Of a DNA stretch of 64,000 bases, positions 16,342-24,646 are shown in pieces (position 1 is the stretch's first letter; every line of letters begins with the position of its first letter). Made by a program: the position numbers and the translations under genes. The notes under the pieces were generated by a model. That model made no database searches. It was not told the DNA's origin and was given only the letters and a program-made list of their open reading frames with translations. Source of the stretch: Streptococcus iniae (GTDB lineage: Bacteria; Bacillota; Bacilli; Lactobacillales; Streptococcaceae); the NCBI RefSeq assembly GCF_030732225.1, contig NZ_CP132230.1:1392001-1456000 (forward strand). Reading direction: 5' to 3'.

Positions 16342-16725
16342 TTAAATGGTCACTTCAATTTTGTTTCCTTCTGGGTCTGTGATAACTGCTTCATAATAGC
16401 CATCTCCTGTTGTTCTAGGACCATTTTCGATTGGGTAACCTTTGTCTTGCATGGCATAAGCAAAGGCATCAACCTTTTCTCTTGAGCCAAGGCTAAAAGC
16501 CAAGTGGGCCAGCCCAAACTGATTGTGGTCTTGCTTATTAAGCCCTTCTTTGTGCATTAACTCTAATCGAGTCCCTTGACCAAAATTTAAAAAATAAGAA
16601 GAAAATCCTGTTTTGGGATTGTGATATCGTTTTGTTGCTTGCGCTTCAAAATACTGACAATAAAACTCTTTCATAGCTTCAAGATTATTTACCCATAGTC
16701 CAATATGTTCAATAGAAACCTTCAT
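16342..16725 (-). CDS. VOC-family (glyoxalase/bleomycin-resistance fold) protein
   Basis: 127 aa with two beta-alpha-beta-beta-beta modules. Likely metal ligands are His7 (IEHIGLWV), Glu near 55 (LELMHKEG), His74 (LAHLAFSLG) and the late Glu of DPEGNKIEVTI. The ending TDPEGNKIEV is the common VOC signature. Members act on methylglyoxal adducts, aromatic substrates or antibiotics; the substrate cannot be told here. Single gene with its own terminator, upstream of pnpRS. Confidence 0.85.
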   Translation of the reverse strand: MKVSIEHIGLWVNNLEAMKEFYCQYFEAQATKRYHNPKTGFSSYFLNFGQGTRLELMHKEGLNKQDHNQFGLAHLAFSLGSREKVDAFAYAMQDKGYPIENGPRTTGDGYYEAVITDPEGNKIEVTI

Positions 16726-16856
16726 ATTATTACCTCACCTTTTTGAAAACTAGTATAGCCTATTTAAAATCAAAAGTCTGATATTAACAACTGAACATCT
16801 GATACTATTTGATGAAGTGCTCGTAAAATCCCAAAACAAGTCAGCAACTTTTTACA

Positions 16857-16886
16857 TTGTCATTTCAAGTTAAATGATAGTATAAT
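16857..16886 (+). promoter_or_regulatory. promoter of the small protein-permease-DUF1980 operon
   Basis: TTGTCA (16857-16862), 18 bp spacer, TATAAT (16881-16886). Confidence 0.7.
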
Positions 16887-16917
16887 AGAGCTACTATATA
16901 GAAAGTTGGTGTTTTAC

Positions 16918-17061
16918 ATGGCAATCACACATAAAAAAAATGATCAATTAGAAAAAATGATGGCAAATTTTGCTCATATCCCGAGCTTTGACAAGCCTCT
17001 AGAAGTTGATGCTGATGGTAAACTTATTGACCAAAAAAACAATCAGGAAAGTCAAAACTGA
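16918..17061 (+). CDS. small conserved protein (SPJ_0845-like)
   Basis: 47 aa: begins MAITHKKNDQLEKMMANFAH and ends with a polar tail. Its stop (TGA, 17059-17061) shares its last base with the ATG of the permease gene, so the two are coupled. It looks like the streptococcal family annotated as SPJ_0845, small soluble proteins of unknown function found beside this permease; I recognise it from memory only. No classical ribosome binding site is obvious (GAAAGTTGGTG upstream). Confidence 0.65.
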   Translation: MAITHKKNDQLEKMMANFAHIPSFDKPLEVDADGKLIDQKNNQESQN

Positions 17062-17966
17062 TGTCAGTGTTTTCACAACTTCCTGCCAGTGTCTTACAGT
17101 GGTTTGCCATTTTCTTGTCAATTATTATTGAGGCACTGCCATTTGTTCTTCTTGGCACTATTTTTTCTGGTGCAATTGAAGTCTTTGTTACACCAGACCG
17201 TGTTCAGCATTATTTGCCAAAAGGAAAAGTCGCAAGAATTCTTTTTGGAACCTTTGTTGGTTTTGTTTTTCCTTCCTGTGAATGTGGGATTATTCCCATC
17301 ATCAACCGTTTTTTGGAGAAGAAAGTTCCCAGCTACACTGCGATTCCATTTTTAGCGACAGCTCCGATTATTAATCCAATTGTACTTTTTGCCACCTATT
17401 CTGCTTTTGGAAACTCCCTAAGATTTCTCTTTTTGAGGTTATTGGGTGCTATTGTTGTTGCAGTTGCTCTTGGTATCTTACTTGCCTTTTTTGCAGATGA
17501 CACTATTTTAAAAGAAACAGCTAGTCCCATGCATTATCATGACTATTCTTCAGATTCCTTTTGGAAAAAAGTTTATTTGGCACTTGTTCATGCTATTGAC
17601 GAGTTTTTTGATGCAGGTCGGTATTTGATTTTTGGAAGTTTAATTGCTTCTGCTATGCAAATCTATGTTCCTACTCGCGTTTTAACGACTATCGGTCATA
17701 GCCCTCTGACAGCTATCTTAATTATGATGCTTTTAGCCTTTATTCTCTCACTGTGTAGTGAAGCTGATGCCTTTATTGGAGCATCTTTATTATCTACTTT
17801 TGGTGTCACCCCTGTTTTAGCCTTTCTATTAATTGGACCAATGGTTGACATTAAAAACCTTATGATGATGGCTAAATCCTTTAAGAAGACCTTTATTGTT
17901 CAGTTCGTTGGAGTATCAACAAGTATTATTATTGTCTATTGTTTACTAGTGGGGGTGATGGGATGA
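17061..17966 (+). CDS. UPF0718/DUF318 permease
   Basis: 301 aa with eight or nine hydrophobic segments and the family motifs FPSCECGIIPIINRFLEKKVP (near residue 72) and LSLCSEADAFIGASLL (near 230); both cysteines of CECG are kept. Members of this ArsP-like family are putative efflux permeases, mostly with unknown substrate. It overlaps the DUF1980 gene by 4 bp, the usual paired arrangement. Confidence 0.88.
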   Translation: MSVFSQLPASVLQWFAIFLSIIIEALPFVLLGTIFSGAIEVFVTPDRVQHYLPKGKVARILFGTFVGFVFPSCECGIIPIINRFLEKKVPSYTAIPFLATAPIINPIVLFATYSAFGNSLRFLFLRLLGAIVVAVALGILLAFFADDTILKETASPMHYHDYSSDSFWKKVYLALVHAIDEFFDAGRYLIFGSLIASAMQIYVPTRVLTTIGHSPLTAILIMMLLAFILSLCSEADAFIGASLLSTFGVTPVLAFLLIGPMVDIKNLMMMAKSFKKTFIVQFVGVSTSIIIVYCLLVGVMG

Positions 17967-18778
17967 TTCGTTTTCTAGTTTTAGCAGCCTATTTTGAATT
18001 AACCATGTACTTGCAATTATCTGGCAAATTGGATCAGTATATCAATATTAAATACTCTTATTTGGCATATATTTCTATGGCCTTATCCTTTCTATTAGCA
18101 CTTGTTCAACTATATACGTGGATGAAAAATATTAAGGTACACAGTCACTTGCATGGGAAATTAGCGAAAGTAACCAGCCCTATGATTCTAATCATTCCTG
18201 TTTTTATTGGCTTATTAGTCCCTACGGTAAGTCTTGACTCAACAACTGTTTCTGCTAAAGGCTACCATTTTCCACTTGCAGCAGGAACCAGTACAACTGG
18301 TCTGAGTGATGACGGTGCTAGAGTACAATACCTTAAACCAGATACTTCCTTATATTTTACAAAGTCAGCCTATCAGCGGGAAATGCATAAGGAATTGCAA
18401 GCCTTCAAGGGCAATCAACCTGTCAAAATAACCACTCAAAATTACATGCAAATTATGGAATTGATTTACCTTTACCCAGATGACTTTGCTAATCGTGATA
18501 TTGAATATACTGGTTTTGTCTATAGAGAACCCGGTCATGATGATTCTCAATTCCTCTTTAGATTTGGTATCATTCATTGTATTGCCGACTCCGGAGTCTA
18601 CGGTCTTTTAACAAAAGGGGGCAAAGCAAACTATCCAAACAACACTTGGCTTACTGTTAAGGGGAAAATTCATACAGAATACCATAAAGCCCTAGATCAA
18701 AACTTGCCAGTCTTAGAAATTGAAAGTGTTCATCAAACGCAAAAACCTGACAATCCTTATGTCTATCGTGTTTTTTAA
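17963..18778 (+). CDS. TIGR03943/DUF1980-family membrane protein
   Basis: 271 aa from ATG 17963 (GGGGGTGATGGG upstream; a longer in-frame start at 17939 lies within the permease gene). Three membrane segments at the N-terminus (about 3-20, 33-53, 70-90), then a soluble domain with FRFGIIHCIADSGVYGLL, typical of the family that accompanies DUF318 permeases. It is thought to be the permease partner; the role is not established. Confidence 0.85.
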   Translation: MIRFLVLAAYFELTMYLQLSGKLDQYINIKYSYLAYISMALSFLLALVQLYTWMKNIKVHSHLHGKLAKVTSPMILIIPVFIGLLVPTVSLDSTTVSAKGYHFPLAAGTSTTGLSDDGARVQYLKPDTSLYFTKSAYQREMHKELQAFKGNQPVKITTQNYMQIMELIYLYPDDFANRDIEYTGFVYREPGHDDSQFLFRFGIIHCIADSGVYGLLTKGGKANYPNNTWLTVKGKIHTEYHKALDQNLPVLEIESVHQTQKPDNPYVYRVF

Positions 18779-18787
18779 ACCATAAAA

Positions 18788-18823
18788 AAAGTCATTTCAG
18801 TCTTATTTTCTGAAGTGACTTTT
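18788..18823 (+). terminator. terminator of the permease operon (bidirectional)
   Basis: AGTCATTTCAG/CTGAAGTGACTTTTTTT hairpin, A-run before and T-run after; also serves the convergent SDR gene. Confidence 0.85.
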
Positions 18824-18849
18824 TTTGTTGACAAGTAGCCTCTAAGGCA

Positions 18850-19476
18850 TTAAGCTGACGTTTTTCCTCTTAAGTCTTCTAATGTCAAAAGTTTTTGCTC
18901 AGGGAATCTTGTAATGGTATCAGATATGGTAATTGCAACATCACTAACCTTCAAAGGGTAAATCATACTGGTAAAGTGATGAATGAAAGGGAGAGGATCA
19001 AGCAGTTGCAAACAGTTAGCTTGAATCCGTGAAGCTTTGCGGTTTCCTCCATAAAGCAAGCCAGGTCTTACAATAAGATACCTTAGCCCACTTGTTTGAA
19101 TAAGGTCTTCTGCTTTCCTTTTGCTTTTGAGATAAGCAGGGTAGCCAGCATTTGCAGAAATAAAAACCATTTTAGGAATGCTATAGGATTGGCAAAGACT
19201 TATGCAAGCTTTAAGAGCAACTATATTTAACTTGTTTAGCTCACTTGGTTTAATGGCCCCAACACAATTAATAAGAAGGTCAAACCAATCATCTTCTAAG
19301 ACAATCTCATCTTCTTTAAGTAAATCGCCTTTAATATAAGATAACTTATCTGAGGCAAAGAGTGCCCCGTCTCCTGGATGCCTCGAAAGATAACTTACCC
19401 GATGCCCTTTTTTAAGCAACTCTTCAATCAAGTGTCTGCCAAGAAAACCACTGCCGCCTACAACTAATATGTTCAT
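18850..19476 (-). CDS. NAD(P)-binding SDR/NmrA-like protein
   Basis: 208 aa. Rossmann nucleotide motif GGSGFLGRH at residues 7-15, LINCVGAI near 88 and a YxxxK-like region (YLKSKRKAED). Atypical extended short-chain reductase, similar to the NDUFA9/epimerase group. The substrate is unknown and the C-terminal part is short. Single gene, converging on the permease operon. Confidence 0.8.
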   Translation of the reverse strand: MNILVVGGSGFLGRHLIEELLKKGHRVSYLSRHPGDGALFASDKLSYIKGDLLKEDEIVLEDDWFDLLINCVGAIKPSELNKLNIVALKACISLCQSYSIPKMVFISANAGYPAYLKSKRKAEDLIQTSGLRYLIVRPGLLYGGNRKASRIQANCLQLLDPLPFIHHFTSMIYPLKVSDVAITISDTITRFPEQKLLTLEDLRGKTSA

Positions 19477-19573
19477 CTCATCATCTCCTTCTTGTTCCTT
19501 TAGTATAAAATCTTATGCCTATCCTGTCAAAATATCGACTTAGGTCCATCATATCTTCTGTTGTGACAATTTG

Positions 19574-19600
19574 AAAAACCAACCTATAGAAAGGCTGGTT
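19574..19600 (-). terminator. terminator of the beta-glucoside PTS operon
   Basis: Minus strand AACCAGCCT...AGGTTGGTT followed by TTTTC, 14 bp after the small membrane protein gene. Confidence 0.75.
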
Positions 19601-19613
19601 AAAAGGTTGAGAC

Positions 19614-19763
19614 TTATTGTTTCTTTTTTAATTGATAATAGCCAACTCCAATACAGAAAAGTCCTGTTGCAATGTGGGGATACTTATTGCCAAGCAAAGG
19701 ACTAATTGCCATGAGAAAAAAACCTAAGGCCATAAGAAATGTGGCACCATTTTTTTCCTTCAT
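19614..19763 (-). CDS. 49-aa membrane protein, last gene of the PTS operon
   Basis: ATG at 19763-19761 overlaps the stop of the EIIC gene (TAATG); stop at 19616-19614. The protein has one or two hydrophobic stretches (ATFLMALGFFLMAISPLLG and PHIATGLFCIGVGYYQL) and a basic end (KKKQ). I do not know the family. Position and coupling argue that it is translated and goes with the PTS permease. Confidence 0.6.
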   Translation of the reverse strand: MKEKNGATFLMALGFFLMAISPLLGNKYPHIATGLFCIGVGYYQLKKKQ

Positions 19764-21139
19764 TAGCTATCACTCGCTCTTTCTTTGTTAGCTGAGATAA
19801 CAAAGGGTGTCCAAATGAGAAAGGCTACAAACAAGTTAAAAAGAGAAACTAAAGCAGCCATAAGATTACCACCTGTTGCTAAAAATGCATATAAGACTGG
19901 TGGAGTAATCCATGGAACAGGTGTAAAAACTGGCGGAATAAGTCCTGCTGCTGTTGCCAGATAGGCAATTGTCGCGCAAATAGGAGGTGTGATTAACCAC
20001 GGAATAGCAAAGCTTGGATTCAAAACAATAGGAATACCAAATGTGATTGGTTCATTGATGTTAAAAATCCCCATTGGGGCAGACAATTTTGCAACAGTTT
20101 TATGTTCTTCCCGTTTTGAGAAAAGAAATATAGCAATAATAAATGCAAGTGTCACCCCTGAACCGCCCATTTGAGCATAGGCATCAAAAGAGCCACGTGT
20201 CCATAAGTAAGGTAAATGTGCTGCACTATGAGCACTATTATAAGCAGCTGTATTTTCAGTAAGTGCTACTAAGTAAACACCATCAAGAATTGGTGCTAAA
20301 ACATTGTGACCATGAATACCAAAGAACCATAAGAGCTGAACCAAGAAGGTTAAGATGATAACAGAGCCCAAACCTTGGGAGAGACCTAGCAATGGCACTT
20401 GGATAAATTTTGAAATCAAATCATTAAGTGCCATACCTGACATGGCAAAGATAAGGTAGGCTACAATTGAAGTAACATAGATGGCTGCTGTTCCAGGAAT
20501 AATAGCTGCAAAGGCTTTATTAACTGCAGGTGGTACCGTGTCAGGCATCTTAATAATGATATGGCGTTTTGTCAGTGCCGCATAAACAAAAGTTGCCAAG
20601 AATCCTACAAAGAGAGCCGTAAAGAGGCCTGTTGCACCAGCATATTTAAGAGCAATCGCTCCCCACTGACTGACTTCTAAATTCGAAACACCATTTCCTT
20701 TTGTTACTGTCAATCCCAAATCTTTTAAGCCAGAAAGCAAACTAGCATTAGCATCCGTAAGCGGTGTTGCTATTGTCAAAGTTTGAGGAATGGTTGAAAC
20801 AAAAGCAGCAAATGAAATGAGGCCACCTGCCAAAGGATTAACCTTGTGCATGATTGAAAGGTGGTAACCAAGTGCAAAAGCAAAGACAAGAGCCATAATC
20901 CCAATTGTCCCAAAATAGACATAACCATTAATGTCAATGATTGGTTTCATCGCTGTAGCAAACCCAGTCCACTTCATGTTAGTTGGAATATCCCGTAAAA
21001 AGACATTCAATAATACTGCGACAGACCCTGCCATAGTAATTGGCATCATTGAGATAAAAGAATCACGAATAGCTACCAGGTGCCGTTGTGATCCCATTTT
21101 CCCTGAAATTTCCATAAACTTATCAGAAAAATGTGACAT
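19763..21139 (-). CDS. PTS lactose/cellobiose-type EIIC permease
   Basis: 458 aa from ATG 21139 behind TTTTAGGAGAAAAAAT; the in-frame start at 21226 gives an implausible basic extension. About ten membrane helices, with the EIIC_Lac motifs FGIHGHNVLAPILDGVYL and FNINEPITFGIPIVLNP, the sugar-binding region. It imports and phosphorylates a beta-glucoside with the EIIA and EIIB of the same cluster. It is separated from the DUF3284 gene by a 307-bp gap. Confidence 0.93.
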   Translation of the reverse strand: MSHFSDKFMEISGKMGSQRHLVAIRDSFISMMPITMAGSVAVLLNVFLRDIPTNMKWTGFATAMKPIIDINGYVYFGTIGIMALVFAFALGYHLSIMHKVNPLAGGLISFAAFVSTIPQTLTIATPLTDANASLLSGLKDLGLTVTKGNGVSNLEVSQWGAIALKYAGATGLFTALFVGFLATFVYAALTKRHIIIKMPDTVPPAVNKAFAAIIPGTAAIYVTSIVAYLIFAMSGMALNDLISKFIQVPLLGLSQGLGSVIILTFLVQLLWFFGIHGHNVLAPILDGVYLVALTENTAAYNSAHSAAHLPYLWTRGSFDAYAQMGGSGVTLAFIIAIFLFSKREEHKTVAKLSAPMGIFNINEPITFGIPIVLNPSFAIPWLITPPICATIAYLATAAGLIPPVFTPVPWITPPVLYAFLATGGNLMAALVSLFNLFVAFLIWTPFVISANKERASDS

Positions 21140-21446
21140 ATTTTTTCTCCTAAAATTTTTATTCCCTAAAATAAACAATTTCCCATTACAAATATGAACA
21201 ATCCTTTTTGCAATGAGCTTTGCCAATCTTCCTTTTCGTTCACTCCTAGTTTTCTCTTTACTTCTTTTTGACCCCTTTAAGAAAAAGGCATCCCACTAGC
21301 CGCTATAGGAAGGGGCTAAATAGGAAGGAGGAGTTGACCAGAGATAACTGTTACGAAAGTTGCTTGGCAGTTCTAATAGCTTTTTTGTGATGACTCCTTT
21401 CTAAAGGGTAAATGATTAATAGCCCTTAAGCATTCAAAATCACTTG
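21140..21446. other. 307-bp intergenic gap within the PTS operon
   Basis: No ORF with start and ribosome binding site, no convincing terminator and no clear promoter was found. A GAAAGGAGTCATCAC stretch (about 21405-21391, minus strand) is followed by 30 open codons without a start codon, which may be a gene remnant. Confidence 0.4.
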
Positions 21447-21881
21447 TTAGACCATTGTTTTGGCATAGTTAACTAGAGCTTGAAGTTGAGCTTGTGTTTG
21501 CTTTTGTAAACTTTTTTTCAAGAGAATCTGCATTAAAAATTGATTGGCCTTCTGAAAAATATCTTCTGAGATCATCTCAAATTCATAGACAATAGCCGTT
21601 TTTTGATGTCCTAAATCCTCTAAACGGTAACTTAATTGTTTAAGTCCACGGTTTGAACTAAAACAAGCTGCATACTTTTTGGGAGCTTCAAATGCTGTTA
21701 CTGTGACACGAACATTATGTTGATTGTTCTTTCCATAATGTTTAATGTAAGTCAAACCTTCTCGTAACTGCTCAGGTTGCAAGTGTGTCAAAGTATTTTG
21801 ATGATAGTCCTCCATCAACGATAAGCTAATGGCTTTAAACAGTTGATTCCTTGAAACATCCACTTCTTTTCTAATAATCAT
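21447..21881 (-). CDS. DUF3284-domain protein
   Basis: 144 aa soluble protein (MIIRKEVDVSRNQLFKAISLSLMEDYHQNT..), START/SRPBCC-like pattern. This domain is known from streptococcal and lactobacillal beta-glucoside PTS clusters but has no defined function. It begins 3 bp after the EIIA stop, so it is co-translated with the PTS components. Confidence 0.8.
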   Translation of the reverse strand: MIIRKEVDVSRNQLFKAISLSLMEDYHQNTLTHLQPEQLREGLTYIKHYGKNNQHNVRVTVTAFEAPKKYAACFSSNRGLKQLSYRLEDLGHQKTAIVYEFEMISEDIFQKANQFLMQILLKKSLQKQTQAQLQALVNYAKTMV

Positions 21882-21884
21882 CTC

Positions 21885-22214
21885 TTAGCCTTTCTGCTCA
21901 GCCATTTTTTCGTAAATTGTAACAAGCTCTTTCGCTAGATCAATGAAGGAGAGGGCTGTCATCATGTGGTCTTGACCGTGCACCATCAATAAGGAGAGTT
22001 CAACAGAATTTCCAGATGCCTCCTGTGCTAGTAAACCTGTCTGAGATTGATGGGCAATGGTCAGTGATTGGTTAGCCTCTTGAAGCAAGTGATGTGCTTC
22101 TTCAAAATACCCATCTCTAGCTGCATGAATAGCCTCTACCGCTTTACCTTTTGCCTCACCACCATACATGATCAGACCCATGATTGCTTCTAAGTTAGAT
22201 GGTTCAGACATCAT
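21885..22214 (-). CDS. PTS lactose/cellobiose-type EIIA
   Basis: 109 aa all-helical EIIA of the Lac family. The phosphorylated histidine lies in LLMVHGQDHMMTA (near residue 78), and GLIMYGGEAKGKAVEAIHAARDG is the typical first helix region. Takes phosphate from HPr and gives it to the EIIB encoded just upstream. GGAGG precedes the tandem ATGATG start. Confidence 0.95.
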   Translation of the reverse strand: MMSEPSNLEAIMGLIMYGGEAKGKAVEAIHAARDGYFEEAHHLLQEANQSLTIAHQSQTGLLAQEASGNSVELSLLMVHGQDHMMTALSFIDLAKELVTIYEKMAEQKG

Positions 22215-22215
22215 T

Positions 22216-22527
22216 TCAGTCCTCCATCATTTTAAAAGCTGTTTCAAGCACTTTAGCACCATTCATCAGTCCGTAATCTGCCATATTGATAGCATCAACT
22301 TTAATTTCTGGCTCATATTTTGCTTTATAGTCTTTCAATAAGAATTTAACCTGAGGCCCTAACAGAAGAACGTCAACTGGTTTAGCTGCTACTTCTGCAT
22401 CAGCTTCTGAAACTGGAACTGCCCAAATATCTGCTTCAAGCCCCTCTTCTTCGGCTGCTTTTTGCATTTTTGTTACCAACATACTGGTTGACATACCTGC
22501 ATTGCAAACTAACATAATGTGTTTCAT
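22216..22527 (-). CDS. PTS lactose/cellobiose-type EIIB
   Basis: 103 aa. The phospho-cysteine is Cys8 in MLVCNAGMSTSMLV, the P-loop of EIIB-Lac/Cel. Passes phosphate from EIIA to the sugar bound by EIIC. It starts 10 bp after the regulator gene and one base separates its stop from the EIIA start. Confidence 0.95.
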   Translation of the reverse strand: MKHIMLVCNAGMSTSMLVTKMQKAAEEEGLEADIWAVPVSEADAEVAAKPVDVLLLGPQVKFLLKDYKAKYEPEIKVDAINMADYGLMNGAKVLETAFKMMED

Positions 22528-22537
22528 ATTTCTTCTC

Positions 22538-24535
22538 CTATAATTCTGTCATAATTGTGGTAAATAGTGTTATGAGGTGTTGATAAGTTGGCTCTTGCAT
22601 GAACTGTTTTTGAAGTTTTGGGGCATTGACAAAGCTCACTAAGCTAGGTGAGATATATTTTAAATGCCCATTTGTACCTTTTGAGGGGGATAATAAAAAG
22701 ATAAATCTCACTTCTTGATGGTCTTTATCCCAATAAATAGGGTCTTTACAAACAGCAACAACAACCTGCTCAGTATATGTTCTTGGACTGGCAGGATGAG
22801 GAAAGGCTAAAACATCGCCATAAACAATAGAACTATAACTTTCTCTCAGTTTGACTTGCTCTTGAAAGTCTTGAATAAAGTTCGCATGACTTGCTTCTTC
22901 CAAACAATGAATCATGGTTTTGAGGGCTTGCTCTTTTGTTAGAGGCTCTTCAAAATAAAGAACAGCCTTTTCCTTGAAAACAGCCTTGGCAATTTTTTCT
23001 GCCTCTTTAAGTGTCATCTTGTTTAGAGAGATGTCATCTTTGACAAGCCGTTCTTTGTCACCAATAAACTGACGAATTTCCTCTATATTTTGTTCAGACA
23101 ATAAGACACTAACCGTAATAACAGGTGTCAAAAACAGCATTTGTGACAGGCTAATCGATGAAATAATTAAGTCAATTGTGTGAAGAGCTTTTTCGCTTAT
23201 TTCATAATAGCTGACCACATCTACAATTTTCAATCTGCCTTTGAATTCTTTTTCGAGTCGATTTTTTAACATCATGGCACTACCGTAACCAGTAGCACAA
23301 ACAACCAGGACCCTTAATTTATTTCTGTTAGAATAGCGTTCAATGGCTGCTAGAACATGAAGGACAATATAGGCCCATTCGTCATCACAGACTTGATAAG
23401 AGGCTAATTCTGGCATCTGTGAAAATGCAGATTTGGTTAAAGCAAAAACTTCGGGGTAATTGCTTTTAACATCATTTGTTAAAGGATTAGTTAACGGAAT
23501 CTTGTTTTCTAGTCGCGTTGTTAAAGGCAACATATGTGCTCTAAGACCATTGAGTAACTGATGATCTCCTTGAAATTTCATACCTGTTTGCCAGGCTGCT
23601 TTTTCAATACATTGGCGCAAATGACGAGACAAACTATCCTCATGACCACAAGCAAGAACAGCATCACTAACGGAGTGTTTTACTTTTAAGTGTAGAGCAA
23701 TATAATTGGCTTCTTCTTTGGGAAAATGTATTCCCATTGCTTCTTCAACCCTATTTAAAATGTTCAATGCCACTTGGTATTCAATAGACTCTTGGATGTC
23801 TTCAGAAATTGGAAAACCTTCCAGCTGATTTCCAGAGTGAATCCGTTGGACCATTAAAGCAATGTGTAAAACTAAATTATGCATGACAAAGTCTGATAAT
23901 TTGAGTTTGGCATCCCGGCAAGCATCTAAGACAAAAATGGTAATTTCAGCAAAGTTCACATCATCAAGAAAACTATTTTCCACCATGGCATACATAGACT
24001 CATTAAAACTATTGACAAAAAAGTAGTCCATAATAAAATGCCTAATATCTGCTTCTTTGCCCTGTAACTGCACACATTTACTATTACTAGTTAAGCTAAT
24101 CCCATATAGGGCTAATTGTTTTTTGATGTCACTTAGTACTGTTTTTAAGGTTGTCTGACTGATGTATAGTTCTTGACAAAGGCTAGCAAAATCTTGAACG
24201 GCATCTTCAAAACATAGTTTGTTTAAAAGGTAATACTCTCTATCAACAGCTTCTTCTAGCTGTGTAACATCATCAAGTCTTTTCTTTGTTCTTATGGTTT
24301 CTTGCCAAAACATATCAAACTCCATAGGCCGCTCTATTGTCATGCAATAGCCATAGCCTTGTTTGGAATTAATTCTCGCCCCATATTCTGGTAAGATAGC
24401 AATAATATTCTTTAGGTATTTTCTAATGGTACGGTCACTAGATCCTAGCTCATTGGCTAGTGTGCCACTGGAAACATAACTTCTTTCTCGGCTGAGTAAA
24501 AATGCTACTATGGCCATTTCTTTTTTAGATAGCAT
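22538..24535 (-). CDS. PRD-containing transcriptional regulator (BglG/LicR type)
   Basis: 665 aa multidomain regulator: N-terminal HTH (SSGTLANELGSSDRTIRKYLKNI), two PTS-regulation domains (about 170-400, with conserved His in HNLVLHIALMVQR and NYIALHLKVKHS), an EIIB-like domain with Cys in VVCATGYGSAMML (about 412-422), and an EIIA-like domain ending (LAFPHPASPRTY). Such LicR/ManR-type activators sense PTS flux by phosphorylation and switch on the neighbouring operon. It lies inside the operon, with a possible terminator just before it, so it may control its own readthrough. Confidence 0.9.
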   Translation of the reverse strand: MLSKKEMAIVAFLLSRERSYVSSGTLANELGSSDRTIRKYLKNIIAILPEYGARINSKQGYGYCMTIERPMEFDMFWQETIRTKKRLDDVTQLEEAVDREYYLLNKLCFEDAVQDFASLCQELYISQTTLKTVLSDIKKQLALYGISLTSNSKCVQLQGKEADIRHFIMDYFFVNSFNESMYAMVENSFLDDVNFAEITIFVLDACRDAKLKLSDFVMHNLVLHIALMVQRIHSGNQLEGFPISEDIQESIEYQVALNILNRVEEAMGIHFPKEEANYIALHLKVKHSVSDAVLACGHEDSLSRHLRQCIEKAAWQTGMKFQGDHQLLNGLRAHMLPLTTRLENKIPLTNPLTNDVKSNYPEVFALTKSAFSQMPELASYQVCDDEWAYIVLHVLAAIERYSNRNKLRVLVVCATGYGSAMMLKNRLEKEFKGRLKIVDVVSYYEISEKALHTIDLIISSISLSQMLFLTPVITVSVLLSEQNIEEIRQFIGDKERLVKDDISLNKMTLKEAEKIAKAVFKEKAVLYFEEPLTKEQALKTMIHCLEEASHANFIQDFQEQVKLRESYSSIVYGDVLAFPHPASPRTYTEQVVVAVCKDPIYWDKDHQEVRFIFLLSPSKGTNGHLKYISPSLVSFVNAPKLQKQFMQEPTYQHLITLFTTIMTEL

Positions 24536-24584
24536 TATCCCTCCTCTTTTTTAGAAAACCTTTTCTTTATACTTCTAGTTTAGC

Positions 24585-24616
24585 AAAAACATGGCAAATA
24601 AGGTGACCATGTTTTT
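24585..24616 (-). terminator. terminator or attenuator before the regulator gene
   Basis: Perfect 10-bp stem AAAAACATGG/CCATGTTTTT (24616-24607 with 24594-24585), T-rich downstream on the minus strand. Sits between the MupG-like gene and the regulator. Confidence 0.6.
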
Positions 24617-24646
24617 CCGTATCGATAATGAATCTTAGTCTGTTGA

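Noticed and set aside
16288..16485. Plus-strand open frame over the VOC gene terminator
   Set aside because: Overlaps a terminator and the 3' end of a clear gene on the other strand.
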